64,000 nucleotides of DNA from an uncultured Bacilli bacterium (GTDB lineage Bacteria; Bacillota_I; Bacilli_A; RF39; UBA660): the NCBI GenBank assembly GCA_934131005.1, contig CAKOYV010000003.1, forward strand, positions 42,857-106,856. The letters run 5' to 3'. A model generated the notes under the pieces. The model made no database searches. It saw only the letters and a list, made by a program, of their open reading frames with translations, and was not told the origin of the DNA. Position 1 is the stretch's first letter; every line of letters begins with the position of its first letter. Shown here piece by piece: positions 1 through 8,237 of the stretch. Made by a program: the position numbers and the translations under genes.

Positions 1-99
1 TAATAATTCTTCATTACTAAGATTGTTTTCACCATATAGAACTAAACGTTCTCTAGGTCTTTCTTCTATTGGAATATCTTTAAATTTTATTACTATCAC
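1..99 (-). CDS. radC: RadC family (UPF0758/JAB) DNA repair protein, N-terminal fragment cut by window edge
   Basis: The minus strand reads IKFKDIPIEERPRERL, then a segment ending GENNLSNEELL. This is the typical RadC start, in which a KDLP.EERPRERL motif leads into a helix-hairpin-helix region. The rest, including the JAB/MPN metalloprotease-like domain, lies beyond position 1. The reading frame is open to the window edge. There is no in-frame ATG. A GTG at 99-97 overlaps the ribosome-binding site AAGAAGGTGAT, and the codon at the usual 8-nt spacing is ATA (90-88), so the start is uncertain. It lies downstream of the 339-aa gene on the same strand. The cellular role of RadC is poorly defined. 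The family call is firm; the start is not. Confidence 0.75.
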   Translation of the reverse strand, partial: MIVIKFKDIPIEERPRERLVLYGENNLSNEELL

Positions 100-197
100 C
101 TTCTTACAAATTTTTAATTTATTTCATTTTACTTCCCTACTTATATTATTCGCTTTATTTTGGTTATTTCCTTTTTATTTTGGAAATTTTTTCATTT

Positions 198-1217
198 TTA
201 ATTATATTCGGAAAAATAGAACTTAGCTAGACTATCCCATTCATATGACCATACTTTATAATTATTACTTAAAAATATTTTGTTTTCTAAATTGACATTT
301 TTTATATAGTGATAAAATATTTTTTTGAGAATTAATTCTTTATCTATTAAAAACTGATAATTATCATGATATTTTTTAAAAAGAATATGTAGTATTTCTG
401 ATATGTTTGTATAAATAAATGGATAAATTTTATGTATTTTTATATTATCAAAAGAAATCTTTTCTAAATATTCATATCCTTTTTTATAATCTATTAATTT
501 TCGAACACTAGTGCTATAGGAAATACTTTGAAATATTTTATCAATGTTATAGTTAATCTTTTCTGTAACAGCCTTGCCATTTTGCGATAACATTAACAAG
601 AAAACAAGATTTGTATAGTCAATTTTATTGATGTTCTTTTGGCAAAGTTTATTATAAGCATCATTGATATTATCAAGATTTAATTCCCAAGTTTGATAAT
701 TTGCTACTACTTTTTTTATATAATTTTGAAAATTTATATCAGGATTTTTTTTATAATTATTTAGAATTTTTATAGCCTCAACTAAAACTAGGGCTATTAG
801 GTAATTGTTAAAAATTTTAAAGCTTATATTTTTATATTTATTGTTTAATTTTAGTCTATCATAATCAAAATACAAATGATTACTTTTATTAGCAAGATCA
901 TTTAAAAATTGGGAGGCTATATTTTTAGTTAGTGCTAAAGATAAGTGTTTAGTTAATATACTTATAGTTAAATCATCGTAGCCAAACCTTTTGAAATCAA
1001 CAATAATATTTTTATAAAAGAAACTATAATCATATTTTTGGTAATAATTATTAAAGATGCGTTTTAAGACTGATTCAAAATAGGTGTTATCTTGGTAGAT
1101 TAGATAAAAATAATTATTATCAAATATTTTTAAGAATAATTCACTGTAAATATAAGGAATTTTATTAAAAATAGTATTAAAGATATATGCAAATTTGTAA
1201 CTCTTTTGGATATTCAT
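198..1217 (-). CDS. Hypothetical protein, 339 aa, aromatic/Asn-rich, cytoplasmic
   Basis: I do not recognise this protein. It is 339 aa, very rich in Tyr, Asn, Lys, Ile and Phe, and has no signal peptide, clear transmembrane helix or cysteine motif. The pattern suggests an all-helical soluble protein, perhaps with helical repeats. The start ATG at 1217 has a good AGGTGATAAC ribosome-binding site, which overlaps the stop codon (TAG) of a short open frame fragment upstream. It is on the same strand as radC, about 100 nt upstream of it, and may be co-transcribed. It is divergent from the calcium ATPase gene. The gene is real by length and ribosome-binding site; the function is unknown. Confidence 0.6.
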   Translation of the reverse strand: MNIQKSYKFAYIFNTIFNKIPYIYSELFLKIFDNNYFYLIYQDNTYFESVLKRIFNNYYQKYDYSFFYKNIIVDFKRFGYDDLTISILTKHLSLALTKNIASQFLNDLANKSNHLYFDYDRLKLNNKYKNISFKIFNNYLIALVLVEAIKILNNYKKNPDINFQNYIKKVVANYQTWELNLDNINDAYNKLCQKNINKIDYTNLVFLLMLSQNGKAVTEKINYNIDKIFQSISYSTSVRKLIDYKKGYEYLEKISFDNIKIHKIYPFIYTNISEILHILFKKYHDNYQFLIDKELILKKIFYHYIKNVNLENKIFLSNNYKVWSYEWDSLAKFYFSEYN

Positions 1218-1228
1218 GTTATCACCTA

Positions 1229-1350
1229 TTTATTAGTTTTAACTATTTTTTCCATTTTATTTAATAATTGGCTTTTTTTGTCTATTTCTTTTAGTTCTTC
1301 TAAAGGTGTTTTGGGAATAATATTTTGTAGGTGATAATAATGAATGGTTT
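1229..1350 (-). pseudogene. Possible 3' remnant of a lost upstream gene
   Basis: On the minus strand an open frame of about 40 codons ends at TAG (1231-1229), and this stop overlaps the ribosome-binding site of the 339-aa gene. Its last residues include PKTPLEELKEIDKKSQLLNK, which looks protein-like and uses the codons favoured here. There is no ATG, GTG or TTG start with a ribosome-binding site. The frame closes at about 1350, where it runs antisense to the start of the ATPase gene. It may be the tail of an operon gene truncated by a rearrangement, or chance in AT-rich DNA. Confidence 0.2.
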
Positions 1351-3922
1351 AAATAATAAAGAAGTTATTGCTAGTAGAAAAAAACATGGTACTAATCAAA
1401 TTACAGGTATTAAAAATGATACTTTTTGGAAGTTACTTTTAGAAAGTTTAGGAGACCCAATTATTAGAATTTTACTGATAGCCTTAGGGATTAAAACTGT
1501 TTTTTTGATAAAAGATTTTGATTGGTATGAAACAGTTGGAATTGTAATTGCTATTATTATAGCATCATTTATTTCTGCTATTAGTGAATATGGCTCATCC
1601 AAGGCATTTGAGAGATTGCAAGAAGATGCTTCTAAAATTAAGTGTCGCGTTAGACGAGATGGTGATATTGTTGAGGTATTTATTGATGAGGTTGTTGTTC
1701 AGGATATTTTAATTTTAACTACAGGTGATAAAATAGGTGCTGATGGTATTATTGTTGATGGGAATTTAGAGATAGATGAATCTTCAATGAATGGAGAGGC
1801 TGCTAGTGTTAGGAAGCGAAAAAATGATAGTGTTTATAGAGGTTGTGTAATTTATAATGGCTATGCTGAGGCTTTAGTTACAAAAGTTGGAAATGAAACT
1901 TATTATGGAAAAATGGTGCAAGAACTAGGAGAAGCTACGGGGACAAGTCCCTTGAAGGAACGTCTTAACGGGCTTGCTAAAACAATTAGTAAATTGGGAT
2001 ATTTAGGTTCTATTTCGGTTAGTATAAGTTATTTATTTAATAAGATTATTATCGCCAATGGTTTTAATGTTATGAAAATATTGACAACACTAGGAAATCC
2101 ATCGTTATTATTTGCCTATATTTTACATGCTCTTACCCTATCAGTTACGATCATTGTAGTTAGTGTGCCAGAAGGGTTACCAATGATGGTTACTTTAGTT
2201 TTATCATCAAATATGCGAAGAATGCTTAAAAATAATGTTTTAGTACGAAAATTAGTTGGTATAGAAACAGCTGGTAGTCTTAATATATTATTTACAGATA
2301 AAACAGGTACACTTACTAAAGGGAAATTAGAAGTTACTAATATTATGCTTGGTAATAAAAAGAAATTTAATTCTATAAATAATCTTCATGGAGATGCTAA
2401 AAAAATATTAATTAATAATTTAGTTTATAATAATGAAAGTAGTTTAGATAGCAATAATATGATAATTGGGGGAAATATTACAGATAAAGCGTTATTAGAT
2501 TTTGTTAAAATTAGAAAAGATGATAAAGTTAAAATAATAGATAAAGTATACTTTGATAGTAAAAATAAATATTCTCTGACTATTATTCAAGATGAGATAA
2601 AAAAATATAAATTAGTTAAGGGTGCTAGTGAAGTAATTTTACCTAAGTGTAGTAGATATTTAGATGAATTTGGTTATAAGCAATTAATACTACATAGAGA
2701 TGTTTTGAATAAGGAGATTGATGAGGCTACTAATAAGGGAATAAGAGTTATATGTTTAGCTTATAATAATGATAGTGGTAAAAATTTAGATAATTTAATT
2801 TTACTGGGATTTCTCTTTATCAAAGATGAGGTACGTGATGAGAGCATTATGGGGGTTAAACTTATTAAAAATGCTGGTATTGATATTGTTATGATAACGG
2901 GAGATAATAAAAATACAGCTGTTAATATTGCTCGTGAGGTAGGAATTATTAGTAGTTGTAATGATATGGCTATAACTAGTCGGGAACTTAATCGGATGAG
3001 TGATGAGGAGGTTATTAATAATTTATCGAAATTAAAAGTAATCGCCCGTGCAATGCCTGATGATAAAAGTAGACTTGTTAATTTGGCTAAGAAGTGTGGC
3101 TTAGTTGTGGGAATGACTGGAGATGGTGTTAATGATGCTATCGCGTTAAAGAGAGCTGATGTTGGATTTAGTATGGGAAGTGGAACTGAGGTTGCTAAAG
3201 AAGCTTCGGATATTGTTATAATAGATGATAATATTTTATCGATTGAAAAAGCTATTCTTTATGGTAGATGTATCTTTAAGAGTATTAGAAAATTTATTAT
3301 TTTTCAGTTAACTGTTAATTTCTGTGCAGTTAGTATTAGTATTATTGGACCATTTATTGGGATACCTACTCCTGTTACTGTTATTCAAATGTTATGGATT
3401 AATATGGTTATGGATACTTTAGCAGGACTCGCCTTCTCTTATGAACCGGCTATGGATGAGTATATGTTAGAAAAGCCCAAAAGGAGAAATGAAGAAATTA
3501 TTAATAAATATATGTTAAACGAAATACTTATTACAGGTCTTTATAGTTCATTAATTTGTATATTATTTTTAAAAAATGATTTTATTCATAGTCTATTTAG
3601 AGATGGGGATAATGATAAATATTTGATGACAGCTTTCTTTGGATTATTTATTTTTATGAGCATTTTTAATAGCTTTAATGCTAGAACTAATAGGTTGAAT
3701 ATACTTTCTAATATTACGAAAAATAAAGTGTTTTTAATAATTACGCTCTTTATAGTCGTAGTACAAATTTTAATGATATATTATGGGGGCGATACTTTTA
3801 GAACGAGTGGACTTAATATACGAGAATTTATGATTATGGTTTTGATAGCCTTAACAGTTATTCCTATTGATTTTTTAAGAAAAATATTTTTAAAGAGAAA
3901 TAATTATTTAACGGGAGTTTAA
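1340..3922 (+). CDS. Calcium-translocating P-type ATPase, PMCA (P2B) type
   Basis: This is an 860-aa P2-type ATPase that probably exports Ca2+ across the cell membrane. In order it has M1-M2, an actuator domain, M4 with VPEGLPMM (the Ca-binding PEGL motif), the phosphorylation site DKTGTLT with Asp at about residue 320, the nucleotide-binding KGASE, the hinge MITGDN and MTGDGVNDA, M6 with NMVMDTLAGLA (the N..MDT pattern of PMCA pumps), and further C-terminal helices. The predicted start at 1331 (GTG) lies inside the ribosome-binding site TAGGTGAT. ATG 1340 has normal spacing and is preferred. The gene is monocistronic and convergent with the next gene through a shared terminator. Ion specificity is inferred from the family. 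Confidence 0.88.
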   Translation: MNGLNNKEVIASRKKHGTNQITGIKNDTFWKLLLESLGDPIIRILLIALGIKTVFLIKDFDWYETVGIVIAIIIASFISAISEYGSSKAFERLQEDASKIKCRVRRDGDIVEVFIDEVVVQDILILTTGDKIGADGIIVDGNLEIDESSMNGEAASVRKRKNDSVYRGCVIYNGYAEALVTKVGNETYYGKMVQELGEATGTSPLKERLNGLAKTISKLGYLGSISVSISYLFNKIIIANGFNVMKILTTLGNPSLLFAYILHALTLSVTIIVVSVPEGLPMMVTLVLSSNMRRMLKNNVLVRKLVGIETAGSLNILFTDKTGTLTKGKLEVTNIMLGNKKKFNSINNLHGDAKKILINNLVYNNESSLDSNNMIIGGNITDKALLDFVKIRKDDKVKIIDKVYFDSKNKYSLTIIQDEIKKYKLVKGASEVILPKCSRYLDEFGYKQLILHRDVLNKEIDEATNKGIRVICLAYNNDSGKNLDNLILLGFLFIKDEVRDESIMGVKLIKNAGIDIVMITGDNKNTAVNIAREVGIISSCNDMAITSRELNRMSDEEVINNLSKLKVIARAMPDDKSRLVNLAKKCGLVVGMTGDGVNDAIALKRADVGFSMGSGTEVAKEASDIVIIDDNILSIEKAILYGRCIFKSIRKFIIFQLTVNFCAVSISIIGPFIGIPTPVTVIQMLWINMVMDTLAGLAFSYEPAMDEYMLEKPKRRNEEIINKYMLNEILITGLYSSLICILFLKNDFIHSLFRDGDNDKYLMTAFFGLFIFMSIFNSFNARTNRLNILSNITKNKVFLIITLFIVVVQILMIYYGGDTFRTSGLNIREFMIMVLIALTVIPIDFLRKIFLKRNNYLTGV

Positions 3923-3926
3923 AAGA

Positions 3927-3964
3927 AAAAGACTTAAGTTATTGAAATTAGCTTAAGTCTTTTA
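3927..3964. terminator. Bidirectional terminator between ATPase gene and envelope cluster
   Basis: A 12-bp inverted repeat AAAAGACTTAAG / CTTAAGTCTTTT (3927-3938, 3952-3963) with A/T runs on both sides lies between convergent genes. The stop codon of the minus-strand gene lies at its edge. Confidence 0.8.
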
Positions 3965-4831
3965 TCCCATGCAAAGATATTGGTAATCTCCCCAAGTTTG
4001 TCTATCATTTGTAGTCCAAAGATCTATTTTTAAAATTTCCGTACTCTTAGCACAAGCACCACATACATCTAATACAATTGCATCATATTTTTTCTTGCCA
4101 ATTTTTAAAGTTAAAACATCTTTATCCTTAAAATTATAACCTGATATAGGATTTTTAAAATCTGTATTTTCCATAGCAGTTGCAATAACAAGATAATTTT
4201 TGCCTTTATATTTGTAAGTTTTCCATCCTTTTTTAGTAGAACCTAAATTACTCTTTTTAACAGCATTTCGAAGAGTGCTATCGCCAAACGAGGTTAATCT
4301 TATTCTTTGTTTCTTTTTGCACGATTTTGACCCTCCTGTTACATTAACACCATCTGATGCATCACTAGAGCTAATAGAAGATATGCCACGACTGTCATTT
4401 AAAGACTTAGAAATAGCATTATACTGTTTAGAGACCTTTTTTAATAATTTTTCCTCTAACTCAGCATTCTTCTTATTTTGGGCTTCTTCTTGTAACTTAG
4501 CTAAATTTTTTACGGTATCTACGCTAACTCCGTTGACATAATGCCAACATGATTTGCTATCACTAAAATTAAATCCTGCATATTGCATAACACCAAAGAC
4601 AATAGTTGGAATTAAGAAGATAGCAATAGTGTAAAGAACTCTTTTTAAGACAAAAGATAAAGTTTTATTACCAACATCGAAACTCAAAGCCCCTTTAGAA
4701 AAATCTATTGCTAGCATTACGATTAGGCCAATTGGGATTATGATATAGGCCATTTTTAATAGTTCTCTTACAAAATAGAATACACCCAACATAGTTATAC
4801 AAGCATCTGTTAATTTTAAAATATTAAGCAT
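3962..4831 (-). CDS. Two-helix membrane module fused to an RlpA/3D-like double-psi beta-barrel domain
   Basis: This is a 289-aa protein. Residues 1-95 are a two-helix membrane module (AYIIIPIGLIVMLAIDFSKG, then a basic loop and a second helix with FLIPTIVFGV). Its pattern resembles small VirB2/TrbC-like pilin-type membrane proteins of Bacillota. A polar, Lys/Ser-rich linker follows. The last 100 residues contain YDAIVLDVCGACAKS and a later KIDLWT, as in RlpA/3D-type double-psi barrels that act on or bind peptidoglycan. The N-terminal module is closely matched by the gene at 5569-6510, including DAC near residue 10 and SCW near residue 100. The ribosome-binding site is AGTAGGTGATG. It is the last gene of the cluster. 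The enzymatic role of the C-terminal domain is inferred. Confidence 0.6.
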   Translation of the reverse strand: MLNILKLTDACITMLGVFYFVRELLKMAYIIIPIGLIVMLAIDFSKGALSFDVGNKTLSFVLKRVLYTIAIFLIPTIVFGVMQYAGFNFSDSKSCWHYVNGVSVDTVKNLAKLQEEAQNKKNAELEEKLLKKVSKQYNAISKSLNDSRGISSISSSDASDGVNVTGGSKSCKKKQRIRLTSFGDSTLRNAVKKSNLGSTKKGWKTYKYKGKNYLVIATAMENTDFKNPISGYNFKDKDVLTLKIGKKKYDAIVLDVCGACAKSTEILKIDLWTTNDRQTWGDYQYLCMG

Positions 4832-4850
4832 TTTACATCACCTACTAAGT

Positions 4851-5552
4851 CTAGACATCATTATTATGATTTAGAGTTATTTTTTCTTTTTTGATTATAA
4901 ATTTATAAAATAGAATTCCTGATATTAATATTGCAATTATAACTATTAAATTATTATTATTATTTTTAGGGGCTTTATATTTTTTAGAAATTTGAATATA
5001 TAATTCATGATCTAGATTGTTTTTAGTATTAAAGTTCCAAATATAAGTATTACCATTTACTTTATCAGCATTGCTATCAATTACTAGATAGTCAGATTTA
5101 ATAGCAATTTTTACTTTTTTATTGATAAGGCATTTAAAAGAACCACTTCCATTTATAATATAATAATCATTTGTTGAGTTGTAGTAAAAATCATCAAAAC
5201 ACGTATTAAAAATATAGGAGTTTTGAAAGGTATCATTTTTATAAAGATACGACAATTCTATTTTATTATTTTGAATATTTTTAGTATAAAAACCATCTAT
5301 TTTATATCCTGGTGATAAATTAGAAGTTCTTAGACGATTTATTACTTTTGTTCCAATTTCTTGATCAGTTGTATATTCGCCATTAGAAATTTGAAATAAT
5401 TCATTTATTAAAATAGCCTTTTCATAGTCATTATTCTTTATGTTTAATGTTGCTTTATCTTCAATACTATATTTATTTACTTTCAATTCATAATCAGGTG
5501 TACATCCCGTTATGAATATACAAATTAATAGTAATGGTAGAATTTTTTTCAT
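4851..5552 (-). CDS. Putative lipoprotein with an additional C-terminal transmembrane helix
   Basis: This 233-aa protein has a lipoprotein signal peptide ending in the lipobox ITGC (Cys17), a beta-rich extracytoplasmic region of about 170 residues, then a helix (NLIVIIAILISGILFYKFII) near the C-terminus and a short basic tail. Being tied to the membrane at both ends is unusual. The general layout recalls LPXTG-less surface lipoproteins, but I see no recognised domain. It lies between the two paralogous fusion proteins at spacings of about 20 nt, so the three are very likely one operon and may form one envelope complex. Function is unknown. Confidence 0.6.
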   Translation of the reverse strand: MKKILPLLLICIFITGCTPDYELKVNKYSIEDKATLNIKNNDYEKAILINELFQISNGEYTTDQEIGTKVINRLRTSNLSPGYKIDGFYTKNIQNNKIELSYLYKNDTFQNSYIFNTCFDDFYYNSTNDYYIINGSGSFKCLINKKVKIAIKSDYLVIDSNADKVNGNTYIWNFNTKNNLDHELYIQISKKYKAPKNNNNNLIVIIAILISGILFYKFIIKKEKITLNHNNDV

Positions 5553-5568
5553 TATATCAACCCCATTT

Positions 5569-6510
5569 TTATTTGGTTAAAAGACTCTTCAATTCCTTGC
5601 TGAATTTTTTAGTACCCGACTCCCAATCGTTACAGTCAGAGCCTGTGCCACAATAAATTGGTTTTATTGCTGAGAGTGATTTTTTATCATTTTCTATATA
5701 TTTATCTTTTATTAATTTAGCATGATAACGAATAAATGCTTCTGGTGATGAAAACTTTGTATATTTGTGTCCTCTACATTTTTTAGAATTAGCTGTTGCA
5801 ACGACTCCACCAAAATTATTGCAATCTCTAGAGGCTGATGATGAGAATCTTCCAGATTCATGGGCTTCTAAGCCAATTAAGAAAATAATATTCACGCTAT
5901 AATCATTTTCAGCTTCAACATACTTTGAAGCGTACTTACTAACTTTTTTAAAACTACTACTAGAATTCATGGCCTTTTTTAATTGTTCTGCTGTTACGTT
6001 ACTAGTTTTACTAATATTATTAAGATCTAGCCTTATTTTAGCTTTTTTTTTACTACTTTTTTTAGACTTAGTACTAGCTATTTTTCTTCCTTCAGATAAA
6101 GCATTATAATTCTCTAATATTTTTTTAACAGTTTCGTTAGTTGTTATTTCTTCTTCATCAAACTTATCATTTTGTGTCTTGATGGCTTCCCTTACTTCTG
6201 CAAAGCTAGCTTTTCCTAAATAAGCCCAACAAGAATTACTGTCTTCAAAATTTAGGCCTATTGCGGTCATAACGCCAAAGACAACGGTTGGGATTAAAAA
6301 GATTGCTAGCGTATAGAGAATTCTTCTTAGGGCATATGATAAGGCTTTGCTACTGTTATCTAAACTAAACACTCCCTTACTAAAATCAAGGGCTAACATT
6401 ACTATTAGGCCAATTGGGATTACAATATAGGCCATTTTTAGTAATTCTCTTATAAAATAAAATACTCCTAATCCTGCCATACAGGCATCTGTTACCATAA
6501 AATTAATCAT
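5569..6510 (-). CDS. Two-helix membrane module fused to a GH73-type glucosaminidase domain
   Basis: This is a 313-aa protein. Residues 1-100 are the same two-helix module as in the gene at 3962-4831 (MVTDACMAGLGVFYF, IVIPIGLIVMLALDFSKG, FLIPTVVFGVM). A charged linker follows. The C-terminal ~110 residues resemble the glucosaminidase/GH73 fold that cleaves peptidoglycan glycan strands: GLEAHESGRFSS carries the likely catalytic Glu, followed by NNFGGV, then FSSPEAFIRYHAKLIKDKY. This points to a membrane-tethered wall hydrolase. The ribosome-binding site GGAGTAGGTG supports the ATG at 6510. It is the first of three tightly spaced genes. The module resembles T4SS pilin-type proteins, but no T4SS ATPase is visible in the window. 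Confidence 0.62.
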   Translation of the reverse strand: MINFMVTDACMAGLGVFYFIRELLKMAYIVIPIGLIVMLALDFSKGVFSLDNSSKALSYALRRILYTLAIFLIPTVVFGVMTAIGLNFEDSNSCWAYLGKASFAEVREAIKTQNDKFDEEEITTNETVKKILENYNALSEGRKIASTKSKKSSKKKAKIRLDLNNISKTSNVTAEQLKKAMNSSSSFKKVSKYASKYVEAENDYSVNIIFLIGLEAHESGRFSSSASRDCNNFGGVVATANSKKCRGHKYTKFSSPEAFIRYHAKLIKDKYIENDKKSLSAIKPIYCGTGSDCNDWESGTKKFSKELKSLLTK

Positions 6511-6622
6511 TTATACACCTACTCCATTTAATATTGGTTTATGTTATTATAGCATAGATACATAATAAATGTAAAATAAATAGAAAAGCAACTTATTCTT
6601 TATAATTATTTATTATCTAGTT

Positions 6623-7216
6623 TTAATTTTTGGTGATTCTTTTAAGAATTTCTTGATCACTAGAGAAAATACTTGTTACGTCAGATGCAAAGTTAGCAGC
6701 ATCATCTTTAATATTTTGACAGATTGTTTCTTTATTATCATCTGATAGTTCTAAATTATCAGAATTATTAATATTACAAGTAAATGAATCTAACGATTTA
6801 TTATAATTTCCAGTAAAAATAACTTTGCTATCTGTAATATTCATCTCCATGCTATAATTTAAATCACCCGTTTTATAGTTGTAGTTTGGAGTAAAAAATG
6901 ATGAATATTCAGAATAATGATAAAGAATATTACCTAACATTTGATTAGTTTGAGGATTGAAATACCATTCTTCACAATGAGCATCTTCACCGTTATCTAC
7001 TTTTTCATAGTAACTATCAATATCAGTTGAAGAGATAGTTTTAAAATAGTTATCATCTTCAAGGACAAATCCTTGGTTGAAGAAAAAGTCTTTTATTTTA
7101 TCTTTTGGTGAACGATAATATACTGCAAAATAGAAGATAATTAAAAAGATTATGATAGATACTATTGCAATAATCATCATTCTTTTATTTGTTTTTAGAT
7201 TTTCTAATAATTCCAT
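6623..7216 (-). CDS. Membrane-anchored extracytoplasmic protein, 197 aa
   Basis: This hypothetical protein has a short basic cytoplasmic N-terminus, one signal-anchor helix (MMIIAIVSIIIFLIIFYFAV, about residues 13-32) and an exported domain of about 160 residues. That domain contains cysteines spaced as pairs (HCEEW, FTCNI, TICQN), suggesting disulfides. No family is recognised. The ATG at 7216 follows GGAGGTTCAA. An upstream in-frame GTG at 7228 lies in front of that ribosome-binding site and is rejected. It lies about 110 nt upstream of the fusion-protein operon on the same strand and may belong to the same envelope cluster. Confidence 0.55.
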   Translation of the reverse strand: MELLENLKTNKRMMIIAIVSIIIFLIIFYFAVYYRSPKDKIKDFFFNQGFVLEDDNYFKTISSTDIDSYYEKVDNGEDAHCEEWYFNPQTNQMLGNILYHYSEYSSFFTPNYNYKTGDLNYSMEMNITDSKVIFTGNYNKSLDSFTCNINNSDNLELSDDNKETICQNIKDDAANFASDVTSIFSSDQEILKRITKN

Positions 7217-7394
7217 TTGAACCTCCACTTTTAGTTTGTCTTAATAGTATGTTAAATTTATTATAGCATAGAAAATTATAAATATGTTAAAGAAATTTAA
7301 TAATTATTTTTTATGTTGTAAATTAGAATTACTATTTATTGACAAAATTGATAATTATATCTACAATTTAAGAGAAAGTTGTGTGATAGAAAAA

Positions 7395-8201
7395 ATGAAA
7401 ATTTGGTGGAAGAAATTTTTTAAACTTAGTATTATTATTTTAACTTGTTGTTTGTGCCAAGCTAATTTAGACAAGAATTATGTTATGATGGGATTGGAAT
7501 ATAAAAATTATAGAGTTAGTAATAGAAATGTTTCTTTCTTTTTAAGAGCTGGTGGTGGTACTAGTAGTAGTTCTTCCTCTTCTTCTACTAGTGGTAGTTC
7601 GCATGGTAGTGCTAAAAGTTATAATTCTAGATATAATCCCGTTTCTTCTTTTATTAACTTACTAATTTTTGGAGGGGTTGTTTTAATTATTAGTTCATAT
7701 AAAAGAATGTATTTATTTATAAGGACTAGAAAAATGAATGATGAGTGTCAGAAGGTACAAGAAAAATTAGCTGTTGCTAATAAAAATTGGGATTATGATA
7801 AGATTGATGAAAATATTAGCAAAGCCTTTTATACTATTCAAAATGATTGGACTAATATGAAAATTCAAGAAGCTAAAAAATATTTATCCAAAGACTTATA
7901 TGAGAGATTTAAATCACAATTAGAATGGATGAGTTTTAAGGAAGAGAAAAATGTTTTAAAAGATATTAAATTGATTTGTAGTAAAATTATTATTATTAAT
8001 GAAGTGAACAGTTATATTTGGGTTTATATTAAGGGAAGAATGATTGATTATACAATCGATATTAATACTCATAAAAAAATTAATGGTAGTTATTCTAGAG
8101 GGACATTTGTTGAATTTTGGAAATTTAATTTAACTAAAGAAAGCTTATTTGTTTTGGATAAAATTAAACAGGAAGATGATTTTTATTCATTATTTGACTA
8201 A
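7395..8201 (+). CDS. Tim44-like domain membrane protein with Ser-rich exported segment
   Basis: This 268-aa protein has an N-terminal signal/anchor (KKFFKLSIIILTCCLCQA), a short exported stretch with a poly-Ser/Thr/Gly tract, a second helix (FINLLIFGGVVLIISS), then a cytoplasmic Tim44-like domain. The domain pattern is W..I.......AF..IQ..W...............L..RF, then LKDIKLICSKIIIIN and a closing beta-sheet. Bacterial Tim44-like proteins of this layout are widespread, but their role is unclear. Translation could start at 7284, but no ribosome-binding site is visible there. ATG 7395, directly before the signal peptide and preceded by GTGTGAT, is preferred. It is convergent with the SDR gene. Confidence 0.65.
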   Translation: MKIWWKKFFKLSIIILTCCLCQANLDKNYVMMGLEYKNYRVSNRNVSFFLRAGGGTSSSSSSSSTSGSSHGSAKSYNSRYNPVSSFINLLIFGGVVLIISSYKRMYLFIRTRKMNDECQKVQEKLAVANKNWDYDKIDENISKAFYTIQNDWTNMKIQEAKKYLSKDLYERFKSQLEWMSFKEEKNVLKDIKLICSKIIIINEVNSYIWVYIKGRMIDYTIDINTHKKINGSYSRGTFVEFWKFNLTKESLFVLDKIKQEDDFYSLFD

Positions 8202-8204
8202 ATT

Positions 8205-8236
8205 AAAACCACGTTTTTAAAGTTACGTGGTTTTTG
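8205..8236. terminator. Bidirectional terminator
   Basis: An inverted repeat AAAACCACGT / ACGTGGTTTT (8205-8214, 8225-8234) with flanking A and T runs lies between convergent genes. Confidence 0.85.
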
Positions 8237-8237
8237 G

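Noticed and set aside
23..226. Plus-strand frame of 67 codons at the left edge
   Set aside because: Antisense to the radC start and the end of the 339-aa gene; hydrophobic composition comes from AT-rich antisense; no ribosome-binding site.
1331..1339. GTG start of the calcium ATPase gene, three codons upstream
   Set aside because: The GTG is part of the AGGTGAT ribosome-binding site. The same error affects several genes, and I moved those starts downstream.
3962..6510. A conjugative type IV secretion system
   Set aside because: Only pilin-like modules are present; no VirB4/VirD4 ATPases, relaxase or origin of transfer is visible.
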